Assembly (NCBI GenBank): GCA_031550085.1
Contig: JAVBOY010000022.1
Location: forward strand, 1 to 64,000
DNA from: UBA4417 sp031550085
Lineage (GTDB): Bacteria > Bacteroidota > Bacteroidia > Bacteroidales > UBA4417
Length of the DNA stretch: 64,000 nt
Direction: 5' to 3'
Of the stretch, positions 26,276 through 35,602 are shown one piece after another (positions within the stretch are counted from its first letter, which is position 1; every line of letters begins with the position of its first letter). The notes below the pieces were generated by a model. The model ran no database searches and was not told the DNA's origin. It saw nothing but the letters and a program-made list of their open reading frames with translations. Both the position numbers and the translations under genes were made by a program.

Positions 26276-28359
26276 TAACTTCCGTTGTATTTTCGTACAA
26301 ACCATTCGGCTCCGACCAAACCGATAATTAACAGCAAGATCCAAAATTGGTCGATCAGGTTGGTAAAACGCTTTTGCGTGTACCTTACGGTTTTAATATC
26401 GTCGCGTTTTTCAAGCAATTCCTTGATTTTTCCGATATCTTTCGGATAAAGCATCTCCCCGCCGTGCCGTTGAGCCAGGTTGTACAAGAGGCTGTGGTTG
26501 GCGACGGTATTGATTACTTCGACATTCAACGGCATGATGATAAATTTCCCCGACTTTTCGAATGTTTTCCCTCCAAAAGCTGTTTTGGCGGCATACGTAT
26601 AACTTCCCGGAGCCAAACTGCCGGCATTCAGGTAATAAGCATTGGATGTCGGGGAAAATGTAAATGGAAACGCTTTTTTGTTTTCATCGGTAATCACCAT
26701 ACTTACTTCCGGTTGGTTCACCAATTCGTAGCTGTCGTTATACAGTTCGGCGTTCAGTTCGATGGCTTCATTTTCAAAAAAATGATTTTTGACAAATACC
26801 CGGAACTGGCTTTTATCGTCTTTGACAGCCAAATACTGGACGATTTTGCTCATCAGTTGGTCGAAACCATTGTGATTTCCTGTTTTTGCAAAACAATTCA
26901 TCCGCCAGCGCCAAATGCCCTCGCCGGCAATAATTCCGTTTTTTTGTTGCAAGCTGTTGCTAAACGTAATCAAAGGATATTGCGTGGTCAAGGTTCCGAT
27001 TTTTTGATACATCAAAACATCCGAAGCCGTTTTGGTTTGGTATTGCCCGAAAGGAACCTGCAGGGGCGGCAATTCCGGCACAATCTGGGTTACTTCGGCC
27101 GGAAGCGAAAACAAGGCAAAACTATTGTTCACAACCGGATTTGCCGTATTTTTTGTTGCATTGGACGGCGGAATGGTTACTCCCGCTTGCAAGGCATTAA
27201 AAGCCTGCAAATTGGTTTGGTTTCCCAAAATATACAATACCGATACCGGATTATTTTTCAACTGGTTGAAGATTTGGGTGGCACTGTTGGTTACCGAAGG
27301 CAACTGGTGTAGAATCACCAGGTTGTATTTCGAAATATTGTCGGTAAAATCGTTGATATTTGCGTACGTAACCTCGTAATTCTGGTTCTGCTCGATGGCC
27401 TGGCGGATGGCTGCAATATCGGGATGCGGCGAATTGGCCAGCAATAAAATCTTTTGCCGGTCGTCGATCACTTCCACAAAAATATCCTGCACATTGTTGG
27501 CCGTACTCACTTCGCCGGCAATCGGCTGCAAACGGATTTGATACCGTTGCATTCCGGTTTTGGAAGCCGCTAACTTGGTCGTAAACGTCCGGGTTTCGTT
27601 GGCCGAATTCAGGGTAATATCCGTGCTGAAAAATTGCTGATCGCCGGAGGATACTGTCAACCGGGTTTTGCTGCCTGCTGCCTGATAGCCTGCAACAGTG
27701 ATTTCGAGCGGGAAATCATTTCCCAGATAAGCGATTCGATTGTAATTGACGTGCGAAATAACCAAATCCTTGTTCCGGTTCGTATCCCCCAAAGCAATGG
27801 TAAATACGGGGAAGGAAATGTTTTCGGATGCGTACAAAGGATCGCTGCCTTTGGTATAAATTCCGTCGCTTGCCAGAATTACGGCTGCCGCATTTTGATT
27901 GGTAAACCGGTTGATGACTTCCGAAAATACGGAACCCATATCGGTTTGCTTTCCTTTGTAATCCAGGGAAAGGCCTTCTTTTAACTGATCGGCGAAAGTG
28001 TAAGTCCTTACATCATAGTCCTTGCTCAACGCATCGGCCAGATCTTGGAAATTTTTGGTAAATTCCGTCTTGTAGTACGTCGAATCCTTGCCGATGGTAA
28101 TCGATTCCGAATTGTCGGCCGCTAAAATGATGATGGGCTTTTCGGTATAACTGCTGATGGTTTTGATCAAAGGCGAGAGCAGCAAAAACGTGATAAGCGA
28201 TACCGATAAAAACCGCAAGCCCGACAAAACCCAAACCGTCCTTTTGTTGAATTCCTCACGCGGAATACGGCGGTATAACAAATACGCAAATCCCGATCCG
28301 GCAGCAAGGCAAATTAAAATAAACCAATAAGGATAACTTAGCGCGATGGATAAATTCAC
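26272..28359 (-). CDS. VWA-like membrane protein
   Basis: A 695-residue protein. Two N-terminal membrane helices (about 10-28 and 42-62) and one C-terminal helix bracket a large periplasmic part. This begins with a von Willebrand A-like fold (IIILAADNSESITIGKDS, close to the DxSxS metal site, then AAVILASDGIYTKGSDP) and continues with Ig-like beta regions. It resembles long Bacteroidetes VWA proteins of unknown role related to BatA/B. Translation starts with GTG at 28357-28359, about 13 bases downstream of a perfect -7 box. The gene converges with the phosphoesterase gene. Confidence 0.7.
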   Translation of the reverse strand: MNLSIALSYPYWFILICLAAGSGFAYLLYRRIPREEFNKRTVWVLSGLRFLSVSLITFLLLSPLIKTISSYTEKPIIILAADNSESITIGKDSTYYKTEFTKNFQDLADALSKDYDVRTYTFADQLKEGLSLDYKGKQTDMGSVFSEVINRFTNQNAAAVILASDGIYTKGSDPLYASENISFPVFTIALGDTNRNKDLVISHVNYNRIAYLGNDFPLEITVAGYQAAGSKTRLTVSSGDQQFFSTDITLNSANETRTFTTKLAASKTGMQRYQIRLQPIAGEVSTANNVQDIFVEVIDDRQKILLLANSPHPDIAAIRQAIEQNQNYEVTYANINDFTDNISKYNLVILHQLPSVTNSATQIFNQLKNNPVSVLYILGNQTNLQAFNALQAGVTIPPSNATKNTANPVVNNSFALFSLPAEVTQIVPELPPLQVPFGQYQTKTASDVLMYQKIGTLTTQYPLITFSNSLQQKNGIIAGEGIWRWRMNCFAKTGNHNGFDQLMSKIVQYLAVKDDKSQFRVFVKNHFFENEAIELNAELYNDSYELVNQPEVSMVITDENKKAFPFTFSPTSNAYYLNAGSLAPGSYTYAAKTAFGGKTFEKSGKFIIMPLNVEVINTVANHSLLYNLAQRHGGEMLYPKDIGKIKELLEKRDDIKTVRYTQKRFTNLIDQFWILLLIIGLVGAEWFVRKYNGSY

Positions 28360-28372
28360 AATGATCTGATTT

Positions 28373-28380
28373 CAAAAATA
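28373..28380 (-). promoter_or_regulatory. -7 box (TATTTTTG) immediately upstream of the VWA-like gene
   Basis: Minus-strand TATTTTTG ends 13 bases before the GTG start, which would leave a leader of only a few bases. Confidence 0.5.
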
Positions 28381-28410
28381 AAAATGATGAATCCGGAGCC
28401 GTTTGAAGCT

Positions 28411-28953
28411 CTACTTTTTTCCCTTGATCCAGTTTACAATCCGGTCACAATCCGGTTTTTCTTTGGGCGAAACCACGTCGACCAAGCGTCCTTTTTCATC
28501 GATCAGGAACTTTTGGAAATTCCATTTCACCTCCGCATCCATCACGCCGTTTTCGCTTTTTTGCGTCAACCAGGCATAAATCGGGTCGATGTCGTCGCCT
28601 TTCACCGAAATTTTTTCCATAATGGGAAAGGTAACCCCGTAATTCGCTTTGCAAAACTCTTTAATCTCGGCATTGGTTCCGGGTTCCTGGCCGGCAAAAT
28701 TGTTCGCCGGAAACGCCAGGATGATAAAATTATTCCCCGAATATTGTTCGTACAACTCTTCCAATTGCTCGTACTGAGGCGTTAACCCGCATTTGGAAGC
28801 CACGTTTACAACCAATATTTTCCGGCCTTTATATTCGGAAAGGTTCACCTCTTTCCCGTCAATCGTTTTGGTTGTAAAATCGAAGAAAGTCTTTTTTTGA
28901 GCAAAAGAAGCGCTCAAAAAGAGCACTGCAACTATGGTTAGAAGATATTTCAT
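28411..28953 (-). CDS. Glutathione peroxidase family protein, exported
   Basis: A 180-residue thiol peroxidase of the GPx/BsaA type. The catalytic Cys55 lies in NVASKCGLTPQ, followed by the family segments FPANNFAGQEPGT and KWNFQKFLID, which supply Gln and Trp-Asn of the active site. Most bacterial members use thioredoxin rather than glutathione. The start at 28953 gives a signal peptide (MKYLLTIVAVLFLSASFA), so it acts in the periplasm; a frame extension to 28980 adds only a poor leader. It has its own -7 box in the 34-base gap after purM. Confidence 0.92.
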   Translation of the reverse strand: MKYLLTIVAVLFLSASFAQKKTFFDFTTKTIDGKEVNLSEYKGRKILVVNVASKCGLTPQYEQLEELYEQYSGNNFIILAFPANNFAGQEPGTNAEIKEFCKANYGVTFPIMEKISVKGDDIDPIYAWLTQKSENGVMDAEVKWNFQKFLIDEKGRLVDVVSPKEKPDCDRIVNWIKGKK

Positions 28954-28977
28954 AAAATCAAAATTTAAATTTAAAAA

Positions 28978-28985
28978 CAAAAATA
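28978..28985 (-). promoter_or_regulatory. -7 box (TATTTTTG) for glutathione peroxidase
   Basis: Minus-strand TATTTTTG lies between the purM stop (28988) and the peroxidase start (28953). Confidence 0.5.
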
Positions 28986-28987
28986 AA

Positions 28988-30157
28988 CTATTCGTACGCT
29001 AAAATTTCATTTTGAACCTGTATGGTAACTTTTTTTCCCGAAAAGGGTTCAACGCTTCCTACAATTTTTGCATCGACATCAAAACTTTTTGAAATTTTTA
29101 TAATTTCATCCGCAACATCCCGGGGTACATACAATTCCATCCGGTGCCCCATATTGAAAACCTGGTACATCTCTTTCAAAGGAGTCTGGCTTTCCGATTG
29201 AATCATCCGGAACAAGGGTGGAACAGGAAATAAATTATTCTTAATAATATGCAGGTTTTCGATAAAGTGCAAGACCTTGGTCTGCGCCCCGCCGCTGCAG
29301 TGAATCATGCCGTGGATGTTGGGGCGGAAACGGTTTAAAATTTCGGCGATAACCGGAGCATAGGTACGGGTAGGCGATAAAACCAATTTTCCTGCATCCA
29401 AGGTAGCAATTTCGGTTGAATCTGTCAAGTTCTTTGTGCCGCAGAAAACGACTTGTTCATCCAACCCTGCATCGTAGCTTTCGGGATATTGGGTGGCATA
29501 TTTTTTGGCAAACACATCGTGCCGGGCCGAAGTCAGCCCGTTGGAACCCATTCCGCCGTTGTATGTTTTTTCGTAGGAAGCTTGTCCGTAGCTGGCCAGT
29601 CCTACAATGACGTCGCTGCTTTGAATTTTGTTTTCAATAATCTCATTCCGGCGGATCCGGGCCGTTACCGTGCTGTCGACAACGACCGTACGGACCAGAT
29701 CGCCCAAATCGGCGGTTTCTCCTCCCGTGGAGCGGATTTCAATCCCATGCGAACGCATGGATTCTAAAAATTCTTCGGTTCCTTCAATAATAGCCTTGAT
29801 GACTTCGCCCGGAATCAGGCGTTTGTTGCGCCCGATCGTGGAAGAAAGCAGGATGTTTTGCGTGACGCCCACGCACAATAAATCATCGAGGTTCATCACA
29901 ACGGCATCGACGGCAATATCCTTCCAAACGCTTAAATCGCCCGTTTCGCGCCAATACATATAAGCCAGAGACGATTTGGTTCCGGCACCGTCGGCATGCA
30001 TCACATTACAATAATCGGGATCGTTTCCCAAAAAATCGGGAATTACTTTGCAAAAAGCATTCGGATACAAACCTTTATCCAGGTTTCTGATGGCATTGTG
30101 AACGTCTTCTTTGGCTGCGCTGACGCCTCGTTGTGTGTATTTTGACGAATCGGACAC
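28988..30157 (-). CDS. purM: AIR synthase (phosphoribosylformylglycinamidine cyclo-ligase), Bacteroidetes type
   Basis: A 389-residue PurM-like enzyme, making aminoimidazole ribotide in purine synthesis. The N-terminus SKYTQRGVSAAKEDVHNAI and the segments MHADGAGTKSSLAY, GGETADLGDLVRTV and GLASYGQASYEKTYNGGMGSN follow the Bacteroidetes PurM pattern. No ATG fits. I place the start at GTG 30157, because a perfect -7 box (TAAATTTG) lies only 20 bases upstream and because homologues begin at this point. The upstream frame extension to a TTG at 30208 would precede the promoter. Confidence 0.92.
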   Translation of the reverse strand: MSDSSKYTQRGVSAAKEDVHNAIRNLDKGLYPNAFCKVIPDFLGNDPDYCNVMHADGAGTKSSLAYMYWRETGDLSVWKDIAVDAVVMNLDDLLCVGVTQNILLSSTIGRNKRLIPGEVIKAIIEGTEEFLESMRSHGIEIRSTGGETADLGDLVRTVVVDSTVTARIRRNEIIENKIQSSDVIVGLASYGQASYEKTYNGGMGSNGLTSARHDVFAKKYATQYPESYDAGLDEQVVFCGTKNLTDSTEIATLDAGKLVLSPTRTYAPVIAEILNRFRPNIHGMIHCSGGAQTKVLHFIENLHIIKNNLFPVPPLFRMIQSESQTPLKEMYQVFNMGHRMELYVPRDVADEIIKISKSFDVDAKIVGSVEPFSGKKVTIQVQNEILAYE

Positions 30158-30177
30158 GTTTCTAAAATTGATTTGTG

Positions 30178-30185
30178 CAAATTTA
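30178..30185 (-). promoter_or_regulatory. -7 box (TAAATTTG) for purM
   Basis: Minus-strand TAAATTTGC is a perfect consensus match, 20 bases before the GTG start. Confidence 0.65.
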
Positions 30186-30403
30186 GCAAAAACTGGCCGA
30201 CCCAACAATTCTTAAATTGCGGAATGAATGCCACCCCGAATGTTATATTTTGCAAAAAGGAAAAGTCGTAAAATCTACCAAGCTGTGAACTAGTTTATTA
30301 TTTGTCTGGTATAATCTGCATCCCGGATCCTTGCCGGATATATGTACGAAAAGTTTTGTATCGGATGCTCATTTTTTATGATTCGATTTTTCGAACTATT
30401 TAG

Positions 30404-30411
30404 TAAATTTG
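30404..30411 (+). promoter_or_regulatory. -7 box (TAAATTTG) for dsbD
   Basis: TAAATTTGC lies 36 bases before the dsbD ATG at 30448 and is a perfect match. Confidence 0.65.
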
Positions 30412-30447
30412 CCCGCTTTTTTCCTTTTTATCGAAGATTTATAACCC

Positions 30448-32547
30448 ATGAAGACCACCTCCACTTTGCGAAAAGCTACCTTTTTATTTGCTTTTCTTTT
30501 TTGTTTGACAACCGGATTTTCCCAGATTTTCAACCCGGTATCCTGGCAATTTAAAACGGAACGCATTTCGGATACCATCGCTGAACTACAACTAATTGCC
30601 ACGATCGAAAAAGATTGGCATATTTACTCGCAAGTAGAAGTCCCCGATGGTCCCTTACCGACTCTCATTACGTTCAATCCCTCGAAAGGATATAAATTAA
30701 TCGGTAAAACCAAGGAATCCAAGCCGATTGAGGAGTACGATGATGCCTTTGAAACCAATATCAAATATTTTTCGGGTAAAGCTGTTTTTAAGCAGCGAAT
30801 CCAGATTACAAGTAAAGATCCTGTGAAAATCACCGGGGTGGTGGATTATCAAGCTTGCATAGGTGGAAAATGCACACAAAGTGATGCCGATTTTACATTC
30901 AATCTGGACGGAGCCAAAACAATTTCCCTTGCAGCAGAGGTTCCGAAAGACGAAACGGTAAGCAAGGAGACCGATTCTGCAGCCGTTTCGTTGAAAGCGA
31001 AAGATTCAACACCTGTTGCTAAGGATACGATGACGTTCGCAACTGCCGATGCAAGCAACAAGGCAAAAGAAGGAAAGTCGTTGTGGCTCGTTTTTATGGT
31101 TGCATTCGGAATGGGTTTGCTGGCGTTGATTACTCCCTGCGTATTCCCCATGATTCCGATGACCATCAGTTTCTTTATGAAAAGCGGCGGCAACCGTAAG
31201 AAAGGAATTCGTCAAGCCTGGATATTCGGTATTTCCATCATCCTGATATTTGCCGTATTGGGGTTGATCCTGACGCTCATCTTCGGCAAAGATGCCATGT
31301 ACACCTTAAGTACGCACTGGATTCCCAACTTGATTTTCTTTGCCATTTTCATGCTTTTCGCGTTTTCGTTTTTTGGTCTGTTCGAAATTACCTTGCCCAG
31401 TTGGATGATCAACAAATCGGACCAGGAAGCGGATAAAGGCGGAATTATGGCGCCGTTTTTTATTGCATTAACCACCGTACTGGTTTCGTTTTCATGTACC
31501 GGGCCTATTTTGGGTGGCGCTTTGATAGAACTGTCGTCCGGATCAACCAACCGTTTGATTCCGCTGATTTCCATGCTAGGGTTTGCATTCGGATTTGCCT
31601 TGCCCTTTACGTTGCTGGCTATGTTTCCGTCGGTCTTGTCAAAACTTAAATCAGGCAGTTGGCTGAATACGGTGAAAATTGTATTTGGATTTTTAGAAGT
31701 GGCGTTGGGATTAAAATTCCTAAGCATGGCCGATTTGGGAGCCAATTGGGGAATTTTAGACCGTGAAACGTATTTGGCTCTTTGGATCGTAGTGTTTGCT
31801 CTATTGGGATTTTATTTGCTGGGAAAATTGCGTTTCAAAGGCGATAGCGAAGTGTCGCAGATTTCCGTGCCTCGTTTGTTTTTATCCATGATTACGTTCG
31901 CTTTTGTTGTTTATATGATTCCCGGTTTGTGGGGAGCCCCTTTGAAAGCGCTTTCCGGTTACGTACCGCCCATGACCACGCAGGATTTCGATTTGGATCG
32001 GATTATTTATGAATATACGTCCAAATCGGGTGGCGGCGGAAGCAACACCAAAACCGAAGCGTTTGCGCCTAAAAAGCATGCCGATCAATTGCATTTACCG
32101 ACTGGTTTCTCAGGATTTTTCGATTTGGAAGAAGCCAAAGCCTATGCGAAAAAAGTAAACAAACCCATCTTTGTGGACTTTACCGGAAAAACCTGCGCCA
32201 ATTGCCGCGAAATGGAAAACAATGTTTGGAACAAACCCGAAGTGAAATCCATTTTGAATGACAAATACGTGATGGTAGCGCTCTATGCCGATGCCAATTT
32301 TATTGATCTGCCCGAATCGGAATGGGTAACCACTTCCGGCGGGAAAGTAATTAAAACTTTGGGCAAGAAAAACCTCAATTACCAAATCACCCGTTTTAAC
32401 ATGAATGCGCAGCCGTATTACGTTTTAATGGATGCGAACGAAAACGTTCTTACGAAAGAAAATAAAGTCTATGACCGGAATGTGGAAAACTTTGTGAAGT
32501 TCTTAACCGAAGGATTGGAAAACTTTGCAAAGCAGAACAAAAAATAA
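30448..32547 (+). CDS. dsbD: Thiol:disulfide interchange protein DsbD
   Basis: A 699-residue protein that carries electrons from cytosolic thioredoxin to the periplasm. A signal peptide is followed by an N-terminal immunoglobulin-like DsbD-alpha domain (about 25-165, with YQACIGGKCTQSD giving its Cys pair), eight membrane helices with the buried cysteines in ITPCVFPM and SFSCTGPILGG, and a C-terminal thioredoxin-fold domain with DFTGKTCANCREME. A Gly/Ser linker precedes the last domain. All redox cysteines are present. A strong terminator follows directly. Confidence 0.95.
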   Translation: MKTTSTLRKATFLFAFLFCLTTGFSQIFNPVSWQFKTERISDTIAELQLIATIEKDWHIYSQVEVPDGPLPTLITFNPSKGYKLIGKTKESKPIEEYDDAFETNIKYFSGKAVFKQRIQITSKDPVKITGVVDYQACIGGKCTQSDADFTFNLDGAKTISLAAEVPKDETVSKETDSAAVSLKAKDSTPVAKDTMTFATADASNKAKEGKSLWLVFMVAFGMGLLALITPCVFPMIPMTISFFMKSGGNRKKGIRQAWIFGISIILIFAVLGLILTLIFGKDAMYTLSTHWIPNLIFFAIFMLFAFSFFGLFEITLPSWMINKSDQEADKGGIMAPFFIALTTVLVSFSCTGPILGGALIELSSGSTNRLIPLISMLGFAFGFALPFTLLAMFPSVLSKLKSGSWLNTVKIVFGFLEVALGLKFLSMADLGANWGILDRETYLALWIVVFALLGFYLLGKLRFKGDSEVSQISVPRLFLSMITFAFVVYMIPGLWGAPLKALSGYVPPMTTQDFDLDRIIYEYTSKSGGGGSNTKTEAFAPKKHADQLHLPTGFSGFFDLEEAKAYAKKVNKPIFVDFTGKTCANCREMENNVWNKPEVKSILNDKYVMVALYADANFIDLPESEWVTTSGGKVIKTLGKKNLNYQITRFNMNAQPYYVLMDANENVLTKENKVYDRNVENFVKFLTEGLENFAKQNKK

Positions 32548-32561
32548 AGATTCTAAAAAGA

Positions 32562-32600
32562 AAAAAAAGCCCGGGAAGTCAATCTTTCCGGGCTTTTTTT
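32562..32600 (+). terminator. Terminator of dsbD
   Basis: Stem around AAAAAGCCCGG/CCGGGCTTTTT with an extended A and U run on each side. It is bidirectional in form, 15 bases past the stop. The remainder of the 339-base gap to 32887 shows no gene; a TATTTTTG box at 32753-32760 may serve the next gene. Confidence 0.9.
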
Positions 32601-32886
32601 GTTGCAGAACATGGCCATCTTGGCCGGAATGCATGGGCTCATAGCCAAACAAATCAGGGAAAACAACTCTTGCAGCAATAGCAGCCCCAAGCAGCTCTCC
32701 AGACTTTTATGAAAAAGTTATTGATATTTATTTTGTATATCAATAGTTTTTTTATTTTTGCTTCATAATTTATTTGTGATTGTTCTCAAAAAGACTGATA
32801 ATTTGAAAAAAAATGATTGCGAATAAATTAGGTTTATCGAAACACTTAAATTCATCTTTATTAATAACAAAAAAAAAATTACTCTT

Positions 32887-33396
32887 ATGAAAAAACTAGT
32901 ATTTGCTTTATTTTTTGGAAGTATTTTATTGTTTTCAGCTTGTAACAAAGACAATGATAACGATGGCGGAAAACTTACCGGGACAACATGGACATACAAC
33001 GGAGCTACCACGTCCATGGAATTCAATAACAGCACGGCCAATACCTTGGCAAAACCTATGGTCGATTATATTAATGAAATGACCAATGTTCCCGACCCCA
33101 ATAATACAATGGTTTTTAAAGCAGACGGAACATGGGAAGAAAAAGATTCGGATGGCACTTACACGGGTACATATACTGTGAGCGGGAATAAAATTACGGT
33201 AACGGACGAAGATGGAAGTCATGTCGTGACATACAGCATCAGCAACAATATCCTTACCTTTGTACTTGATGCAACCAACGATCCTGAGGCTATTGCTGAG
33301 ATGGCAGAATTCATTGACATGCTCATCGCAGCTGGTGCACCGGCAAATACAGCTATTACCAAATTGTCATCAACAGCAACCTGGAAGGCGAAATAA
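32887..33396 (+). CDS. Small lipoprotein with a lipocalin-like beta pattern
   Basis: A 169-residue protein. The lipobox LLFSAC (Cys19) follows a typical signal, then an Asp/Asn-rich linker (NKDNDNDGG). The body has repeated short strands: GTTWTYNG, NTMVFKADGTWEEKD, YTGTYTVSGNKITVTDEDG and YSISNNILTFVLD. This is the pattern of lipocalin-like or META-type Bacteroidetes lipoproteins, whose ligands are unknown. A hairpin terminator follows 28 bases after the stop. I do not recognise a specific function. Confidence 0.75.
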   Translation: MKKLVFALFFGSILLFSACNKDNDNDGGKLTGTTWTYNGATTSMEFNNSTANTLAKPMVDYINEMTNVPDPNNTMVFKADGTWEEKDSDGTYTGTYTVSGNKITVTDEDGSHVVTYSISNNILTFVLDATNDPEAIAEMAEFIDMLIAAGAPANTAITKLSSTATWKAK

Positions 33397-33424
33397 ACCC
33401 TTAACCAACGATCTAAAAAATACC

Positions 33425-33461
33425 AAAAAGCCTGTTGCAAATCTTGTAGCAGGTTTTTTTT
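33425..33461 (+). terminator. Terminator after the lipoprotein gene
   Basis: CCTGTTGCAA/TTGTAGCAGG pairs with two wobbles; A-rich before and eight U after. Confidence 0.8.
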
Positions 33462-33493
33462 ATGGTAATGAGTTCAAAAAATGGTTGGTGCTT

Positions 33494-34114
33494 TTACAGA
33501 ACGTAGGTGGCCATACCCGGTACAAGCCAGTTGACTAAAAAACTGAAAAGCAAATTGGCAATCAGCATCGCGCCGTAAGCCATTCCGATGCAAATCACAA
33601 GAAAACTGATTTTGGTTTCAATGGGCTCGGGAATCAGTTCCTGAACCCCATACCAAAACACATACACCGTATACAATACAAACAAAAGGATTCCCATTGG
33701 AATTAGCAACCGCATAACGGGATGGATAAAGGCAATAGCCGACACCAAAAAGAAAGGCGTGAACGTGAAAACAATCAACTTGAAAACAACCGGCAAGGTG
33801 ATTTCGGAATCAAAACGTTTGAGAATAAAATAAAACACGTAGGATCCCACAATCATTAAAATATAAGGAATCAGGACCCAGGAAAAGATATTGAACGCCA
33901 ATAACTTTAACAAACCAAGCGAATATCCGGTAAGCGGTTTGGCTGCAAAAAATACGCCGATGGTACGACCTAACGCACTGATCAATATAATGGGAAAAAT
34001 GTAACCGACAAATAATTCGGTCAATGTATACTTTTCATTGCGGATCGCTTTCCACTCAATGCTTGGAATCAGTGTGATACGAAGCGCTTTGTAAAGCGAT
34101 TGCCTGAATGTCAT
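33494..34114 (-). CDS. Yip1-family membrane protein
   Basis: A 206-residue, strongly hydrophobic protein with five predicted membrane helices (about 32-50, 70-95, 108-128, 134-155 and 170-195) after a short amphipathic N-terminus containing PSIEWKAI. This is the plan of bacterial Yip1-domain proteins, whose function is unknown. It starts four bases after the DUF4831 gene ends and is probably cotranscribed with it. Confidence 0.75.
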   Translation of the reverse strand: MTFRQSLYKALRITLIPSIEWKAIRNEKYTLTELFVGYIFPIILISALGRTIGVFFAAKPLTGYSLGLLKLLAFNIFSWVLIPYILMIVGSYVFYFILKRFDSEITLPVVFKLIVFTFTPFFLVSAIAFIHPVMRLLIPMGILLFVLYTVYVFWYGVQELIPEPIETKISFLVICIGMAYGAMLIANLLFSFLVNWLVPGMATYVL

Positions 34115-34118
34115 ATCG

Positions 34119-35288
34119 TTATTTCAGAATAATTTGTTTCAAACTACCGGTTTTCGAATAGAGTTCAACGGTTTTTACCAGATTTGCCGGTAAGAAGGTT
34201 ACCAGACCGTACTGATTAATCTGAAATTTACCTTCCATTTTCGTTTGATTGCCGATTTTAACGGAAACCTGTGCCTGATCCGGAATCCGGTAAAAATATC
34301 CTTTGGCCTTATTGTCATCTTTTGAGCGGTTTGTTACGGCCGTGCTGATTGCATCGGTAACGTTTAAATTGGTTGCTTGTATGGTCAGCGGATCTCCTTT
34401 GGATTCAGCTTTGTCAAGAACGCCGTCGGTTTTTGAAAATTTACAGAGTGTAACCGCTTTTTCGCTGTTTTCTTTTTGAGGAATAAAGGAAAAAATATAG
34501 GTTTGAGTGGTCACTTCTGTAATCCCCTTGAACATTTGCAAGTAGTTGTTTTCCAGTTCATCCATCTGTTTGTACATAAACTCGATGGTCCCTTTTTCAT
34601 AATTCACTTCCTGGTAGCCATTGATCAAATTAAATTTGCTTTCATCCATTTTTAAAATGAAATCGGCAGCTTCCTTGGCCTTTTGATCGATGGTTTTAGC
34701 CGACGACACTTTTCGGAAAATTTTTTGTTCAACCGTTGTGGTATCCACGCTTACCCGTTTGATGATGGTATCAATCCGTTCGGTAACCGTCGGATTAAAA
34801 ATATCGCGCATTTGCCGTTGCTGTCCGCTTAATTGGTAGCTCAAGCCGTTGTCGGCTGTTTCCGGTTCAATAATTTTTGAGCCGCTTACCATTCCGTTGT
34901 CCGAAAAATATAATAGGGTTGGAGAACTTCCCTTTGAAGATTTGTCGGGCATTTTTATAAAATAATATTCGTTGGGATCCGGTTCCGACGAAGTGGACAA
35001 ACGAATTTCGGCCACCTGGTATTCTGTTGAACTGGCAGAAATGATATCCGTAATACCCAAATACCGTTCCGCATAGTCTGAGTATGGCCCTTTGATCCGT
35101 TGAATTTTGTTAACCACTACCGCCACATTGACAATGCTGTGGGGGAGCGAATAAAAAATACCTTCGTCTGCAGGATTTGACGGTTTCTTGCTTACCTTGC
35201 TTACGGAAACCTGGGCATTGACACTAGAAATGTTGAATATGATAAAGAAAAGCAGGATAAAACGGGGAATGATGCGGTTTATTTTCAT
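34119..35288 (-). CDS. DUF4831 family exported protein
   Basis: A 389-residue protein with a signal peptide ending near SVNAQ. The segment YSLPHSIVNVAVVVNKIQRIKGPYSDYAERYLGI is characteristic of DUF4831, a Bacteroidetes-only family of unknown function. The C-terminal region ends with GLVTFLPANLVKTVELYSKTG. The start at 35288 places MKINRIIPRF at the N-terminus and lies 22 bases downstream of a perfect -7 box. The Yip1-family gene follows in the same transcript. Confidence 0.85.
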   Translation of the reverse strand: MKINRIIPRFILLFFIIFNISSVNAQVSVSKVSKKPSNPADEGIFYSLPHSIVNVAVVVNKIQRIKGPYSDYAERYLGITDIISASSTEYQVAEIRLSTSSEPDPNEYYFIKMPDKSSKGSSPTLLYFSDNGMVSGSKIIEPETADNGLSYQLSGQQRQMRDIFNPTVTERIDTIIKRVSVDTTTVEQKIFRKVSSAKTIDQKAKEAADFILKMDESKFNLINGYQEVNYEKGTIEFMYKQMDELENNYLQMFKGITEVTTQTYIFSFIPQKENSEKAVTLCKFSKTDGVLDKAESKGDPLTIQATNLNVTDAISTAVTNRSKDDNKAKGYFYRIPDQAQVSVKIGNQTKMEGKFQINQYGLVTFLPANLVKTVELYSKTGSLKQIILK

Positions 35289-35310
35289 ACAAAAAGTGAA
35301 TTTGAACACT

Positions 35311-35318
35311 CAAAGGTA
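35311..35318 (-). promoter_or_regulatory. -7 box (TACCTTTG) for the DUF4831-Yip1 pair
   Basis: Minus-strand TACCTTTG is a perfect match, 22 bases before the chosen ATG. Confidence 0.65.
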
Positions 35319-35385
35319 CGAAAATATAAGACGATGCGGAAAAATAACACAAGAGGCAGGCCTGAAACGGGATGGAATCTTCCTG

Positions 35386-35574
35386 TTATGAGGCATTTTT
35401 ACACGCTTTCCCTTCCTTTCCGCAGGAACAACCGATTTCTTTTCCGCTAATGGGGTCGATGCTGCTGCAACTCCTTTTGAATTCCGCTTTTTTGGAAAAG
35501 AATAGCTTCACGGCAATGCCGCAAAACGCCAAGGCAATTAAAACCAATGCAAAAGCGAACAACTTGTAATACAT
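35386..35574 (-). CDS. Cys-rich single-helix mini-membrane protein
   Basis: A 62-residue protein: an N-terminal membrane helix (about 4-26), a basic stretch KKAEFKRS and then the cysteines of CSSIDPISGKEIGCSCGKEG and KACKNAS (four after the helix). The layout resembles small membrane-anchored proteins with a soluble Cys cluster, such as NqrM, which delivers iron to Na+-NQR. The similarity is only general and no nqr genes are near. It lies 28 bases after the end of the RNA-polymerase-domain gene and may share its transcript. Confidence 0.65.
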   Translation of the reverse strand: MYYKLFAFALVLIALAFCGIAVKLFFSKKAEFKRSCSSIDPISGKEIGCSCGKEGKACKNAS

Positions 35575-35602
35575 ACTGTTTTTATCAAAAAATGATCTTT
35601 AA

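Noticed and set aside
26347..27312. 321-codon open frame antisense to the VWA-like gene
   Set aside because: It has no motif, lies wholly inside a convincing gene on the other strand and lacks a promoter.
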